Source: Bhargavaea sp. CC-171006 | GTDB taxonomy: Bacteria > Bacillota > Bacilli > Bacillales_A > Planococcaceae | Length of the DNA stretch: 64,000 bases | NCBI RefSeq assembly: GCF_009761675.1 | Contig: NZ_QUZH01000003.1 | Location: 1 to 64,000 of the forward strand | Reading direction: 5' to 3' | In this document: in pieces, positions 1-7,319 of the stretch | Numbering within the stretch: position 1 is the stretch's first letter | Layout: each line of letters begins with the position of its first letter | Made by a program: the position numbers and the translations under genes | The notes under the pieces: model-generated | What the model was told of the DNA's origin: nothing | The model's input: only the letters and a program-made list of their open reading frames with translations | Database searches by the model: none

Positions 1-60
1 GACGGGTCGGGTTCCGGGAACACATTTCATCAGCGTTTTGCTGTTCAGTTTTCAAGGTTC
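1..60 (-). ncRNA. rRNA operon leader (boxA-like), 5' part only
   Basis: Reading the minus strand toward the left edge, positions 60 to 41 give GAACCTTGAAAACTGAACAG. This is the boxA-like antitermination motif found in leaders and spacers of Bacillales rRNA operons. Two strong promoters lie just upstream. The 16S gene itself would begin left of the window, matching B. subtilis, where ygxA is next to rrnD. The rRNA gene is inferred and not seen. Confidence 0.75.
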
Positions 61-89
61 ATGTTTGCCGCTCCGAAAGCGACTTCTCT

Positions 90-118
90 ATGATAGCACC
101 GGTCAACTTCAGTGTCAA
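90..118 (-). promoter_or_regulatory. rRNA operon promoter P2
   Basis: On the minus strand the -35 TTGACA (118-113) and -10 TATCAT (95-90) are separated by exactly 17 bp. The promoter faces the left edge and lies about 30 bp upstream of the boxA-like leader. The near-consensus elements and the tandem arrangement with the promoter at 184-212 fit an rRNA operon. Confidence 0.8.
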
Positions 119-183
119 CACTCTTTTTAAAGAAGTTTTGACGCCGCGTTTTCGCCGGCCGCCGCTCTCAAGCGACGTTTACT

Positions 184-212
184 ATCGTACTCAGTTCCTG
201 TCTTTCCGTCAA
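184..212 (-). promoter_or_regulatory. rRNA operon promoter P1
   Basis: On the minus strand the -35 TTGACG (212-207) and -10 TACGAT (189-184) have a 17-bp spacer. It is the upstream member of a tandem pair about 94 bp apart, typical of Bacillales rrn operons. Confidence 0.75.
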
Positions 213-246
213 GCGGTTTTTCAAAAAAACTCCGGATGCTCCCCAA

Positions 247-1125
247 TCACTGTTCTGTGATGGGAGCCACCCGGTAGTTCCTGTGCTCGATCCTGCCGTC
301 CTTGGCCTTCTTTCGTACAACTTCTATAAGGCCTCTTTCAATCAGATATTCAACAAACACTTCCAGGTCCACGGAATAGTTCCGGAGTTCATCGTGTTCG
401 TGAAGCTCCTGGATTGTCCAGTCCTCTTTCTCGGACATTGCGGAGAGAATGTGGCGTGCTCCGTCCGTCACCTTGGAATTGATGAAAAACTCGCCCGCCA
501 GGAACAGAAGCTCCAGTCGCTTTTCAAGCGTCTCGTCACTCAGCACAAGTTCTTCATATAGCTTATAGATGGCAGGGTCGATCTTTTTAACCTGTGACCA
601 GACCGTCACTTCGGGAAGCAGCCCGCTTTCAAGCACTGCCAGACGGGCGAGCCCGTGTAGTGAGCGGACGACATGATTATAGGCGTCCAGAAAGTTCTGT
701 TGTTCATAGAACATGCGCCCTTCCATATAGTTGCGGATCAGGCGTGCGAATTCGAGTCCGGTCTTGATCTGCCGTCCGTAAAACGGAAAATCCTTGAGTT
801 CCGTCTTCAGATTTTCGATGTATTCGTTCCGATCGAAGAGGATGCGCCCGAAAAAGAGCCAGTCCACGATTTTGCGGTTTGTGCCGAGGAGGAGCCATTT
901 CTTAAGCTGCCGCTCCGCGACAACATGCATGGCCGCCTTTTCCTGGCCGTCCGTATAATGTTTCGTGAATACCGGCCGCTCCGCATCCTGTACCAGGATG
1001 AGAAGAATGGCATCGAACGTATCGGTCACGGGGTCAAGCTTTCCCCGCTTCTCGACCAGAATGACACCAAGCGTGTTCGGGTCGCCCGCACGTTCCTGAT
1101 AAATCGGCCGCAATAGATGCTCCAT
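247..1125 (-). CDS. ygxA: YgxA-like nucleotidyltransferase-family protein
   Basis: The product is a 292-residue protein resembling B. subtilis YgxA, a conserved nucleotidyltransferase-like protein of unknown substrate. I chose the ATG at 1125 (protein begins MEHLLRPIYQERA) because an AAAAGGAGG Shine-Dalgarno lies just before it; the reading frame is open further upstream to 1164, but that stretch contains the ribosome binding site. The gene sits directly beside an rRNA operon and opposite ygzB, exactly as in B. subtilis. The protein looks soluble, with no signal peptide or membrane segment. The family assignment rests on similarity and synteny; the biochemical role is unknown. Confidence 0.85.
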   Translation of the reverse strand: MEHLLRPIYQERAGDPNTLGVILVEKRGKLDPVTDTFDAILLILVQDAERPVFTKHYTDGQEKAAMHVVAERQLKKWLLLGTNRKIVDWLFFGRILFDRNEYIENLKTELKDFPFYGRQIKTGLEFARLIRNYMEGRMFYEQQNFLDAYNHVVRSLHGLARLAVLESGLLPEVTVWSQVKKIDPAIYKLYEELVLSDETLEKRLELLFLAGEFFINSKVTDGARHILSAMSEKEDWTIQELHEHDELRNYSVDLEVFVEYLIERGLIEVVRKKAKDGRIEHRNYRVAPITEQ

Positions 1126-1265
1126 GGGGATTCCTCCTTTTATCTCCTGTTGCAAATTCGACAAGCATCGGCCGATTCCTTCCCGCCTCAGAAAAAAGGA
1201 AAGTCAAATTCCCCTTCCCTTCTTAAAATCGTCAATCTTGTGGATGCCTGACAGGAAACGGCGCC

Positions 1266-1288
1266 GGAGAATTGTGGTATAGTAGACG
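1266..1288 (+). promoter_or_regulatory. ygzB promoter, extended -10
   Basis: TGGTATAGT is an extended -10 (TGN before TATAGT) about 30 bp upstream of the ygzB start. No good -35 is visible, which fits an extended -10 promoter. Confidence 0.45.
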
Positions 1289-1311
1289 GGAAATGAGGAG
1301 GAAATCGATAC

Positions 1312-1674
1312 ATGAAACCATATAAGAATAAAATCAACCGGATCCGGTCCTTTGCCCTGGCATTGATCTTTATCGGATTTGTTGTAATGTACTTCGGAAT
1401 CTTCTTTAAGCAATATCCGCTTGTCATGGTCATCTTCATGATTCTTGGGCTACTCTGCATCATCGCAAGCACCGTCGTCTACTTCTGGATCGGGATGCTG
1501 TCTACCAAGGCCGTCCAGGTCGTCTGTCCGAACTGCGGCAGAGAGACAAAAATGCTCGGCCGTGTCGATATGTGCGGCCACTGCCGCGAACCCCTCACGC
1601 TCGACCCTGAACTGGAAGGGAAAGAATTCGACGAATCCTATAACCGCAAAAAACCTGCACAATCCGGAGAATGA
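1312..1674 (+). CDS. ygzB: YgzB family (UPF0295) membrane protein with zinc ribbon
   Basis: This 120-residue protein has two predicted membrane helices (about residues 13-33 and 40-62). A cytoplasmic zinc-ribbon-like tail follows, with a CPNCG motif near residue 73 and CGHC near residue 87. Length and layout match the UPF0295 family, B. subtilis YgzB, whose role is unknown. An AGGAGG ribosome binding site precedes the ATG. It lies divergent from ygxA and convergent with perR, as in B. subtilis. A rho-independent terminator follows immediately. Confidence 0.88.
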   Translation: MKPYKNKINRIRSFALALIFIGFVVMYFGIFFKQYPLVMVIFMILGLLCIIASTVVYFWIGMLSTKAVQVVCPNCGRETKMLGRVDMCGHCREPLTLDPELEGKEFDESYNRKKPAQSGE

Positions 1675-1683
1675 TCCGTACAG

Positions 1684-1710
1684 CCGCCCCGTTGAAAGGG
1701 CGGTTTTTTT
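1684..1710 (+). terminator. Terminator of ygzB
   Basis: Stem CCGCCC / GGGCGG with an 8-nt loop is followed by seven T residues, directly after ygzB. Confidence 0.85.
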
Positions 1711-1719
1711 ATTGGAAAT

Positions 1720-1750
1720 AAAAAAACACACGGGGCAAGGCCCGCGTGAG
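1720..1750 (-). terminator. Terminator of perR
   Basis: On the minus strand an 8-bp GC-rich stem (CACGCGGG / CCCGTGTG with one G-U pair) is followed by a run of T. It lies just past the perR stop codon. Confidence 0.75.
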
Positions 1751-1759
1751 TCCGGTCCT

Positions 1760-2215
1760 TTACTGGACCACTGAATTGGATTTGTTTTCTGCGCAGTCCG
1801 GGCATTTGCCGTAGACTTCCATCCTGTGGGTATCGACTTGGAATCCCGTAATGTGGGAGGCCAGATGCTCGACTTCGTCCAATCCCGGATAGTGGAAATC
1901 GACGATTTTTCCGCAGTCATTGCAGATGATGTGGTAATGGTGATGAGTCACAAAATCAAATCGACTCGAGGAATCTCCATAAGGAAGTTCCTTTACCAAG
2001 CCCGCCTCGCGAAATACGCGAAGGTTGTTATAGACGGTTGCGACACTCATATTCGGGAACTTATCCTCCAGCGCGCGATAAATTTCATCGGCAGTCGGAT
2101 GGGACATGGAAGTTACGAGAAATTCAAGAATCGCATGCCGTTGGGGCGTAATTCTCACGCCGCTCGTCTTCAACGTATCCAGCGCATTCTGCAGCACAGT
2201 TTCAGACATGGACAT
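1760..2215 (-). CDS. perR: Peroxide-responsive repressor PerR (Fur family)
   Basis: This is a 151-residue Fur-family metalloregulator. PerR senses peroxide through metal-catalysed oxidation of histidines and represses oxidative-stress genes. Its regulatory-metal ligands line up with B. subtilis PerR at an offset of two: His39, Asp87, His93, His95 and Asp106. The structural zinc site has Cys98, Cys101, Cys138 and Cys141. The N-terminal half carries the winged helix ([12 protein letters not shown] near residue 22). I prefer the ATG at 2215 over the GTG at 2221 because AAAGAGG is well spaced for it. The gene has its own promoter with a Per box, so autoregulation is likely. Synteny with bcp and ygzB is as in B. 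subtilis. Confidence 0.95.
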   Translation of the reverse strand: MSMSETVLQNALDTLKTSGVRITPQRHAILEFLVTSMSHPTADEIYRALEDKFPNMSVATVYNNLRVFREAGLVKELPYGDSSSRFDFVTHHHYHIICNDCGKIVDFHYPGLDEVEHLASHITGFQVDTHRMEVYGKCPDCAENKSNSVVQ

Positions 2216-2244
2216 GCCCACCTCTTTCCATAGAGATTCCTTTG

Positions 2245-2259
2245 TAATAATTGTTATAA
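2245..2259 (-). promoter_or_regulatory. Per box (PerR operator) of perR
   Basis: The minus-strand 15-mer TTATAACAATTATTA matches the Bacillus Per box TTATAATNATTATAA at 13 of 15 positions. It lies directly downstream of the perR -10, a position where bound PerR would block transcription. This supports autorepression. Confidence 0.75.
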
Positions 2260-2263
2260 ATAG

Positions 2264-2291
2264 TTTATAGGAAAGAAGGCATTCCTGTCAA
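2264..2291 (-). promoter_or_regulatory. perR promoter
   Basis: On the minus strand -35 TTGACA (2291-2286) and -10 TATAAA (2269-2264) have a 16-bp spacer. The Per box follows within 5 bp. No terminator is visible between the upstream operon (ending at 2310) and this promoter, so read-through into perR is possible. Confidence 0.75.
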
Positions 2292-2309
2292 TGAAACCCC
2301 CTTGCCGCT

Positions 2310-2861
2310 TTATTCCGCGTGAAGCACATCCTCCGAGCGCCCCAGCTTCATATTGACATAGCGCGCTGCAACGAACAGGAAGTCCGAAAGGCGGTTCAGG
2401 TAAGCGAGAACATCCGGATTTACATGATCACCGACCCGAAGGGCGCCCCGCTCCGCCTTGCGGACGACTGTCCTTGCATAGTGCAGCCCCGCTGCCGCCG
2501 GGTGTCCGCCAGGCAGGATAAAGTTTTTGAGCGGTGTCAGTTCTGCGTCGTACCGATCGATCCATTGCTCGAGCTTCTCGATTTCAGTTTTTTCCAGTTT
2601 CCACTTGACCTCTTTCCCCTCAGGTGTCGCAAGCTCCGCGCCTACATGGAAAAGCACTGTCTGGATCTGGTGGAAAGTGGCCAGAAGCTCATCCTTCCCA
2701 TCAAAGAACTCCTGATGAAGGTGCGAAAGTCCGAGTCCGATTGCACTGTTGGCTTCATCACATGTCCCGTATGCATCAACGAGAGGGTCCGTCTTCGATA
2801 CCCGCTTTCCATAGATGAGGGAAGTCTGTCCCTTGTCGCCTGTCCGCGTATATATCTTCAT
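2310..2861 (-). CDS. yvqK: Cob(I)yrinic acid a,c-diamide adenosyltransferase, PduO type
   Basis: This 183-residue protein matches PduO-type ATP:cob(I)alamin adenosyltransferases, which transfer adenosyl from ATP to reduced cobalamin. The N-terminus (KIYTRTGDKGQTSL) is the family's ATP-binding signature. An Arg/Glu-rich helix in the C-terminal half (VRKAERGALRV) is also typical of the fold. The start has AAGGGG eight bases upstream and lies 2 bp after the previous stop, so it is the last gene of a three-gene operon with bcp and the dehydrogenase. The link between a B12 enzyme and peroxide defence is not obvious; the grouping may be only transcriptional. Confidence 0.9.
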   Translation of the reverse strand: MKIYTRTGDKGQTSLIYGKRVSKTDPLVDAYGTCDEANSAIGLGLSHLHQEFFDGKDELLATFHQIQTVLFHVGAELATPEGKEVKWKLEKTEIEKLEQWIDRYDAELTPLKNFILPGGHPAAAGLHYARTVVRKAERGALRVGDHVNPDVLAYLNRLSDFLFVAARYVNMKLGRSEDVLHAE

Positions 2862-2863
2862 AT

Positions 2864-3811
2864 TTAATATCCCCTTTCCGGATCGACCCGGTTTTCCATT
2901 TGATCCGCCTTTCCTTCCAGGTAGGCCCGAAGGTTCGGCATGAAGATTTCCAGGGACCGATCGATATACTTGCCCGAATGTGATGAGATGTGCGGGGAAA
3001 CGGTCACATTTTCCATCTTCCAGAGGGGATTGTCCGCAGGAAGCGGCTCCGTTTCGAACACATCCAGAACAGCAGCGGCAGGACGGCCGTTCTCCAGGGC
3101 TTCGATCAGCACCTTTTCCTCGTAGAGATCGCCTCTCCCGAAATTGAGGAACAGTGCCGTGTCTTTCATCGCGGCGAAATGATCCCTGCCGAGAAGACCT
3201 TTGGTTTCCGGGGTGCTCGGCAGGACCGAGATGACGGTATCCATCTCGGGAAGCGCTTCAAGCAGACCGTCGAAAGAAACCATCTCATCCATATATTCCG
3301 CGGGCCTGCCGGAGCGGTTGCAGCCAAAAGTCCGGACACCGAAAGCCTGCAGAAGCCTCCCGACTTCTCCCCCGATTGCGCCCGGCCCCAAAATCAGCGC
3401 CTTTGAGTCGAGCAGTTCCGTGCCGCGGATCTTCTGCTTCCACTCACTCCGCTCCTGTTGGTCATACACATCCCTTAACTTCTTCTTATATGCCAGAATA
3501 TGCGCCAGCATCGTTTCGGCCATCGGCGTCTTATGGATTCCCCGCACATTGGTTACGGGAATATCCATCTCCGCGATCCGGCCAAGTGGCATCTGTTCCA
3601 CTCCTGCCGACGCCACCATGATCCATTTCAGATTCTTCGCGCGATCCAGGACATTTTCATCGATGTCCACACCATAGGTGACAATGATTTCACTCGTCTC
3701 AATTGCAGGGTCGTCCGTCTTCCGGTCGAACAGGAAATGGACTCCCGGAAACTCTTTCTCCAGCATTTCTTCATGATGTTCCCTGATCCTGAATAAAAAC
3801 AATACATCCAC
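2864..3811 (-). CDS. D-isomer-specific 2-hydroxyacid dehydrogenase family protein
   Basis: This 315-residue NAD(P)-dependent dehydrogenase belongs to the D-2-hydroxyacid dehydrogenase superfamily. The nucleotide-binding glycine motif (LGPGAIGGEVG) is near residue 142. The catalytic Arg is in the NFGRGD segment, Glu in DVFETEPLP, and His in SPHISSHS. The N-terminal part forms the substrate-binding domain. The start is GTG with AAGGGGGAG upstream. It lies between bcp and the adenosyltransferase with gaps of 13 and 2 bp, so all three are co-transcribed. Substrate is not predictable; family members act on glyoxylate, hydroxypyruvate or branched hydroxyacids. Confidence 0.88.
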   Translation of the reverse strand: MDVLFLFRIREHHEEMLEKEFPGVHFLFDRKTDDPAIETSEIIVTYGVDIDENVLDRAKNLKWIMVASAGVEQMPLGRIAEMDIPVTNVRGIHKTPMAETMLAHILAYKKKLRDVYDQQERSEWKQKIRGTELLDSKALILGPGAIGGEVGRLLQAFGVRTFGCNRSGRPAEYMDEMVSFDGLLEALPEMDTVISVLPSTPETKGLLGRDHFAAMKDTALFLNFGRGDLYEEKVLIEALENGRPAAAVLDVFETEPLPADNPLWKMENVTVSPHISSHSGKYIDRSLEIFMPNLRAYLEGKADQMENRVDPERGY

Positions 3812-3824
3812 AGCCGGCTCCCCC

Positions 3825-4304
3825 TTATTTGTCTGTCAGTTGCCCCAGTGTCTCCAGTGCCTCTTCGACATGCCCCTTCACGCGCACTTTCCGCCATTCC
3901 TTGACGACCGTGCCGGTCGGGTCGATCAGGAAAGTCGAGCGCTCGATTCCCATGTATTCCTTCCCGAAGTTCTTTTTCAGCGTCCAGACGCCGTATTGTT
4001 CCGCCACCTTGTGGTCCTCATCAACCAGCAGCCTGAACGGCAAGCCGTGCTTGTCGATGAATTTCGCGTGGCTGGCTTCGCTGTCCGGGCTCACGCCGAG
4101 GATAACCGCGTTCAGCTTTTCGAATTCTCCGTGGCTGTCCCGGAAGTCGCACGCTTGCGTCGTGCATCCCGGTGTGTTGTCCTTTGGATAAAAGTAAAGG
4201 ATGACATACTGCTTCCCCTTATAGTCGGACAGCGAGACCATGTTCCCCTCGTTGTCTTTTAGTGAAAAATCCGGTGCTGTCAGGCCTTCCAGTGCTTCTG
4301 CCAT
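3825..4304 (-). CDS. bcp: Thioredoxin-dependent thiol peroxidase (Bcp/PrxQ)
   Basis: This 159-residue peroxiredoxin reduces hydrogen peroxide and organic hydroperoxides using thioredoxin. The motif PGCTTQAC has the peroxidatic Cys47 and resolving Cys52, the C-X4-C spacing of the PrxQ class. I chose the ATG at 4304 (protein begins MAEALEGL) because GGAGGG lies 8 bp upstream; the frame extends to 4358 without a ribosome binding site. It is the first gene of the operon bcp, dehydrogenase, adenosyltransferase, and is divergent from gsaB. In B. subtilis the homologue ygaF also sits between gsaB and perR. Confidence 0.93.
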   Translation of the reverse strand: MAEALEGLTAPDFSLKDNEGNMVSLSDYKGKQYVILYFYPKDNTPGCTTQACDFRDSHGEFEKLNAVILGVSPDSEASHAKFIDKHGLPFRLLVDEDHKVAEQYGVWTLKKNFGKEYMGIERSTFLIDPTGTVVKEWRKVRVKGHVEEALETLGQLTDK

Positions 4305-4368
4305 TCCCAATCCCTCCATGAATTCGTTTTCTTCATCGTACCGGAGCGCACGGAGCATGACAATTTTT

Positions 4369-4398
4369 TTGGTGTTCGCGGCTCTCTTTGTCTACAAT
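4369..4398 (+). promoter_or_regulatory. gsaB promoter
   Basis: TTGGTG and TACAAT with an 18-bp spacer lie about 33 bp upstream of the gsaB start, in the bcp-gsaB divergent gap. Confidence 0.5.
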
Positions 4399-4430
4399 GA
4401 GAATCGGAGATTATGATTGGAGGGGTTCCA

Positions 4431-5726
4431 TTGGAACGGAAACAGTCTGAACAGGTATACGGCGAAGCGCTGAAGCATATCGTAGGCGGGGTCAACAGCC
4501 CGTCACGCGCCTATAAGGCGGTCGGCGGAGGCGCCCCTACCGTAATGGAACGTGCGGAAGGCGCGTACTTCTGGGATGTCGACGGCAATAAATACATCGA
4601 CTATCTTGCCGCGTACGGCCCGATCATCACCGGCCATGCGCATCCGCATATTACGGAAGCGATCACGCACGCTGCGCAGACCGGTGTACTTTACGGCACA
4701 CCGACCCGCCACGAAGTGAAATTCGCAGAGATGCTGAAGGAAGCGATCCACTCACTCGACAAGGTGCGCTTTACAAATTCCGGCACGGAATCCGTGATGT
4801 CCACGATCCGTGTCGCCCGCGCCTACACCGGCCGCACGAAGGTGCTGAAGTTCGCCGGCTGCTACCACGGACACTCGGATCTTGTCCTCGTTGCCGCAGG
4901 CTCCGGCCCTGCGACTCTCGGCACACCGGATTCAGCAGGAGTTCCCAAATCCATCGCGGAAGAGATGATCACCATCCCGTTCAACGACACGGAATCCTAC
5001 CGCAAAGCGATGGAACAATGGGGAGACGAACTGGCCTGCATCCTCATCGAACCGATCGTCGGCAACTTCGGCATCGTCGAACCGGAAGAAGGATTTCTCG
5101 AGCTGGTACACGAGCTGGCCAAAAAACATGGTGCACTCACCATCTACGATGAAGTCATCACGGCGTTCCGCTTCCACTATGGCGGCGCACAGGACCTTCT
5201 TGGCCTGACCCCGGATCTTACCGCGATGGGCAAGATCATCGGCGGCGGACTGCCAATCGGCGCTTACGGCGGCCGCAAGGAGATCATGGACCATGTTGCA
5301 CCGCTGGGACCGGCCTACCAGGCAGGCACGATGGCAGGAAACCCTGCATCGATGCTGTCGGGCATCGCCTGCCTTGAAGTGCTGAAGGAACCGGGAGTCT
5401 ACGAGGAACTCGATCGCCTCGGCGCAATCCTCGAAGAGGGCTTGCTCGAAGCTGCCCGAAAGCACGGCATCACCATCACGATCAACCGTCTGAAGGGTGC
5501 CCTGACGGTGTTCTTTACGGAGGAAACCGTTAAAAACTATAAGCAGGCCGAAGACAGTGACGGCGAACAGTTTGCGAAATTCTTCCGCCTCATGCTGGAG
5601 CGCGGCATCAACCTCGCCCCTTCCAAGTACGAAGCATGGTTTCTCACAACCGCCCATACGGAAGAGGATATCCGCGAAACGATCAAGGCGGCGGACGAAT
5701 CCTTCGCTGAAATGGCCCGCGGATAA
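4431..5726 (+). CDS. gsaB: Glutamate-1-semialdehyde 2,1-aminomutase
   Basis: This PLP enzyme isomerises glutamate-1-semialdehyde to 5-aminolevulinate in the C5 tetrapyrrole pathway. It has 431 residues. The PLP-binding lysine is Lys268 in [12 protein letters not shown]. The N-terminus [20 protein letters not shown] is characteristic. I place the start at TTG 4431, because GGAGGGG lies 5 bp before it; the upstream ATG at 4413 would put the Shine-Dalgarno inside the gene. The position next to bcp and perR matches B. subtilis gsaB, the second HemL paralogue, so another hemL may lie in the hem operon elsewhere. Confidence 0.92.
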   Translation: MERKQSEQVYGEALKHIVGGVNSPSRAYKAVGGGAPTVMERAEGAYFWDVDGNKYIDYLAAYGPIITGHAHPHITEAITHAAQTGVLYGTPTRHEVKFAEMLKEAIHSLDKVRFTNSGTESVMSTIRVARAYTGRTKVLKFAGCYHGHSDLVLVAAGSGPATLGTPDSAGVPKSIAEEMITIPFNDTESYRKAMEQWGDELACILIEPIVGNFGIVEPEEGFLELVHELAKKHGALTIYDEVITAFRFHYGGAQDLLGLTPDLTAMGKIIGGGLPIGAYGGRKEIMDHVAPLGPAYQAGTMAGNPASMLSGIACLEVLKEPGVYEELDRLGAILEEGLLEAARKHGITITINRLKGALTVFFTEETVKNYKQAEDSDGEQFAKFFRLMLERGINLAPSKYEAWFLTTAHTEEDIRETIKAADESFAEMARG

Positions 5727-5815
5727 CCGGGACTATCGGAAACGATTGATTTCCCTTCCGACGTTGGGGTAAAGTATGGAAACAAAGTAAACAGCGCGGA
5801 AAGGACAATCACTGA

Positions 5816-6904
5816 ATGAAACTCGGTGCACGCATCTTAAAAACCGGTGTCGCGATCGTCCTTGCCCTGTTCCTTGCACAGACGTTCGGGCTGCCGACAC
5901 CGCTCTTCGCGGGGATCGCGGCCATCTTCGCAATCCAGCCGTCGATCTACCGCTCTTTTCGGACTATCATCCAACAGGTACAGGGAAATGTCATCGGGGC
6001 TTTTATTGCGATCATCTTCGCCCTCATCTTCGGTGACCACCTGATCGGCGTCGGTTTTGCCGCCATCACGATCATCGCAATTATGCTGAAACTGAAGCTG
6101 AGCGATGCGGTCACCCTCGCACTCGTCATGATGATCGGGATCATGGAGCTGCCGGACGAACATTTCATCTTGTATGCCGTTCTCCGGTTTGCGACAATGC
6201 TGACCGGGATCTTCTCGGCATTTCTCGTCAACATGCTATTCCTGCCGCCGAAATACGAGCCGCGCCTGTTCCAGTCACTTTATGATGTGCAGGATGAGAT
6301 CATCCGCTGGACGCGGCTGACCGGACGCCAGGCATCTGAGCACTCTGCAACGAAAAAGGCCATGGGCAAAATTAGTGACCGGTATGACAAGATCGACACG
6401 TATTATTCCCTTTTCAAAGAGGAACGGGGCTTCACGAAGGCATTCACCTTCCAGAAAGCGCGTAAGCTTGTCATCTATCGGCAGATGCTCGCTGCATCCC
6501 GGGACGGTTTCGATATCCTGAAACAGCTTCACCTCTATGAGAATGAACTGATCGATATGCCGCCGCATTTCCGGATGATGATCCAGGAACTTCTTGATGA
6601 ACTGCTCACCTATCACGAGCAGATTCTCCTGAAGTTTGCAGGCAAGCTAAAGGACGACCGGATGAGCCGTTCCGGACTGGAAGGAAGAATGGACCGGCAT
6701 GAAGTGATGGACATCTTCGTCAAGGAAATCAACATCGCCAAGCAGGAAGAGGAACAGGACTTCTCCGCCTATCACCTTCTGCACCTGCTTTCCTCGCTTC
6801 TTCAATACGAGGAGCAACTGGAGGACCTCGACCGGATGATTGTCCGGTACGTAAAGCGACACGGAGACGAAATGGACGAAAAACTGCAGGAAGACATCAT
6901 CTAA
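5816..6904 (+). CDS. ygaE: FUSC/aromatic acid exporter family membrane protein (YgaE-like)
   Basis: This 362-residue protein has an N-terminal membrane half with about six hydrophobic segments (residues 8-140). A long, charged, helical cytoplasmic half follows (residues 150-362). This is the aromatic acid exporter/FUSC architecture. The first 40 residues contain the family-typical LPTPLFAGIAAIFAIQPS. Start ATG has AAAGGA upstream. Synteny supports YgaE: it follows gsaB. In B. subtilis ygaD would come next, but here two inserted blocks intervene. The transported compound is unknown. Confidence 0.85.
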   Translation: MKLGARILKTGVAIVLALFLAQTFGLPTPLFAGIAAIFAIQPSIYRSFRTIIQQVQGNVIGAFIAIIFALIFGDHLIGVGFAAITIIAIMLKLKLSDAVTLALVMMIGIMELPDEHFILYAVLRFATMLTGIFSAFLVNMLFLPPKYEPRLFQSLYDVQDEIIRWTRLTGRQASEHSATKKAMGKISDRYDKIDTYYSLFKEERGFTKAFTFQKARKLVIYRQMLAASRDGFDILKQLHLYENELIDMPPHFRMMIQELLDELLTYHEQILLKFAGKLKDDRMSRSGLEGRMDRHEVMDIFVKEINIAKQEEEQDFSAYHLLHLLSSLLQYEEQLEDLDRMIVRYVKRHGDEMDEKLQEDII

Positions 6905-6912
6905 TGGCAAGA

Positions 6913-6943
6913 AACCCGGGGCATCCGATGCCCCGGGTTTTTT
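6913..6943 (+). terminator. Terminator of ygaE
   Basis: A perfect 12-bp stem (AACCCGGGGCAT / ATGCCCCGGGTT) with a 3-nt loop is followed by T residues. Confidence 0.88.
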
Positions 6944-6970
6944 CAGTCTTTAAGCGTTTGAATTCGCCCC

Positions 6971-7110
6971 ATACTACGATTTCCTGACCCATACTACGAG
7001 TTTAAACGTCATACTCCGATTTCAGTCGCGATAATCCGAAACTGCAAATTTAACTACGAATCCGGCTGCGATAGTACGATTTTCTTGCCCGTACTACGAT
7101 TTTTGAAAGC
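6971..7110. repeat. Phased 20-bp repeat array (seven units)
   Basis: Seven copies of a degenerate decamer, consensus ATACTACGAT, start at 6971, 6991, 7011, 7031, 7051, 7071 and 7091. The spacing is exactly 20 bp and each decamer is followed by 10 variable bases. The array lies between two terminators of convergent transcription units (ygaE and the opp operon). It has no coding potential that I trust. The variable halves do not look like CRISPR spacers because they are too short. Confidence 0.8.
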
Positions 7111-7180
7111 CAAGCTGGCACGGTCCTCCCATCTGTCCGCTCAAGTGATTACTGTTTTCCACAGCAGGAGGCCCGGTTAC

Positions 7181-7232
7181 ATCATTCGCCCGGTAGGTTT
7201 CATCATCCACAGTCCCAATCTCGTCATTCGCC
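7181..7232. repeat. Short 21-bp phased repeat (three units, TCATTCG family)
   Basis: ATCATTCGCC (7181), ATCATCCACA (7202) and GTCATTCGCC (7223) start exactly 21 bp apart. The core (T)TC(A/G)TCATTCG is the same as in the array at 58733-58897. It occupies the same convergent gap as the 20-bp array at 6971-7110. Confidence 0.65.
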
Positions 7233-7274
7233 CCCTTCAGTAAAAACCGGCAGGGTAAACTCCGGTTCACAGCA

Positions 7275-7309
7275 AGACAAATTCGCCCGCTGATCAACAA
7301 CAGCGGGCG
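7275..7309 (-). terminator. Terminator-like hairpin after the opp operon
   Basis: On the minus strand a 9-bp stem (CGCCCGCTG / CAGCGGGCG) lies just past the last permease gene. The T tract (AATTTGTCT) is weak. Confidence 0.55.
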
Positions 7310-7319
7310 CAGCATTAAT

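Noticed and set aside
1-246. A tRNA gene at the left edge
   Set aside because: No cloverleaf or CCA end was found. The sequence is explained by tandem promoters and an rRNA leader.
4359-4430. A Per box in the bcp-gsaB divergent region
   Set aside because: I looked for TTATAATNATTATAA-like sequence because these genes sit beside perR, and found none with an acceptable match.
6971-7232. Repeat arrays considered as a CRISPR
   Set aside because: The units are 10-12 bp with 9-10 bp variable parts and strong drift. CRISPR repeats and spacers are about 25-40 bp each, and no cas gene is in the window.
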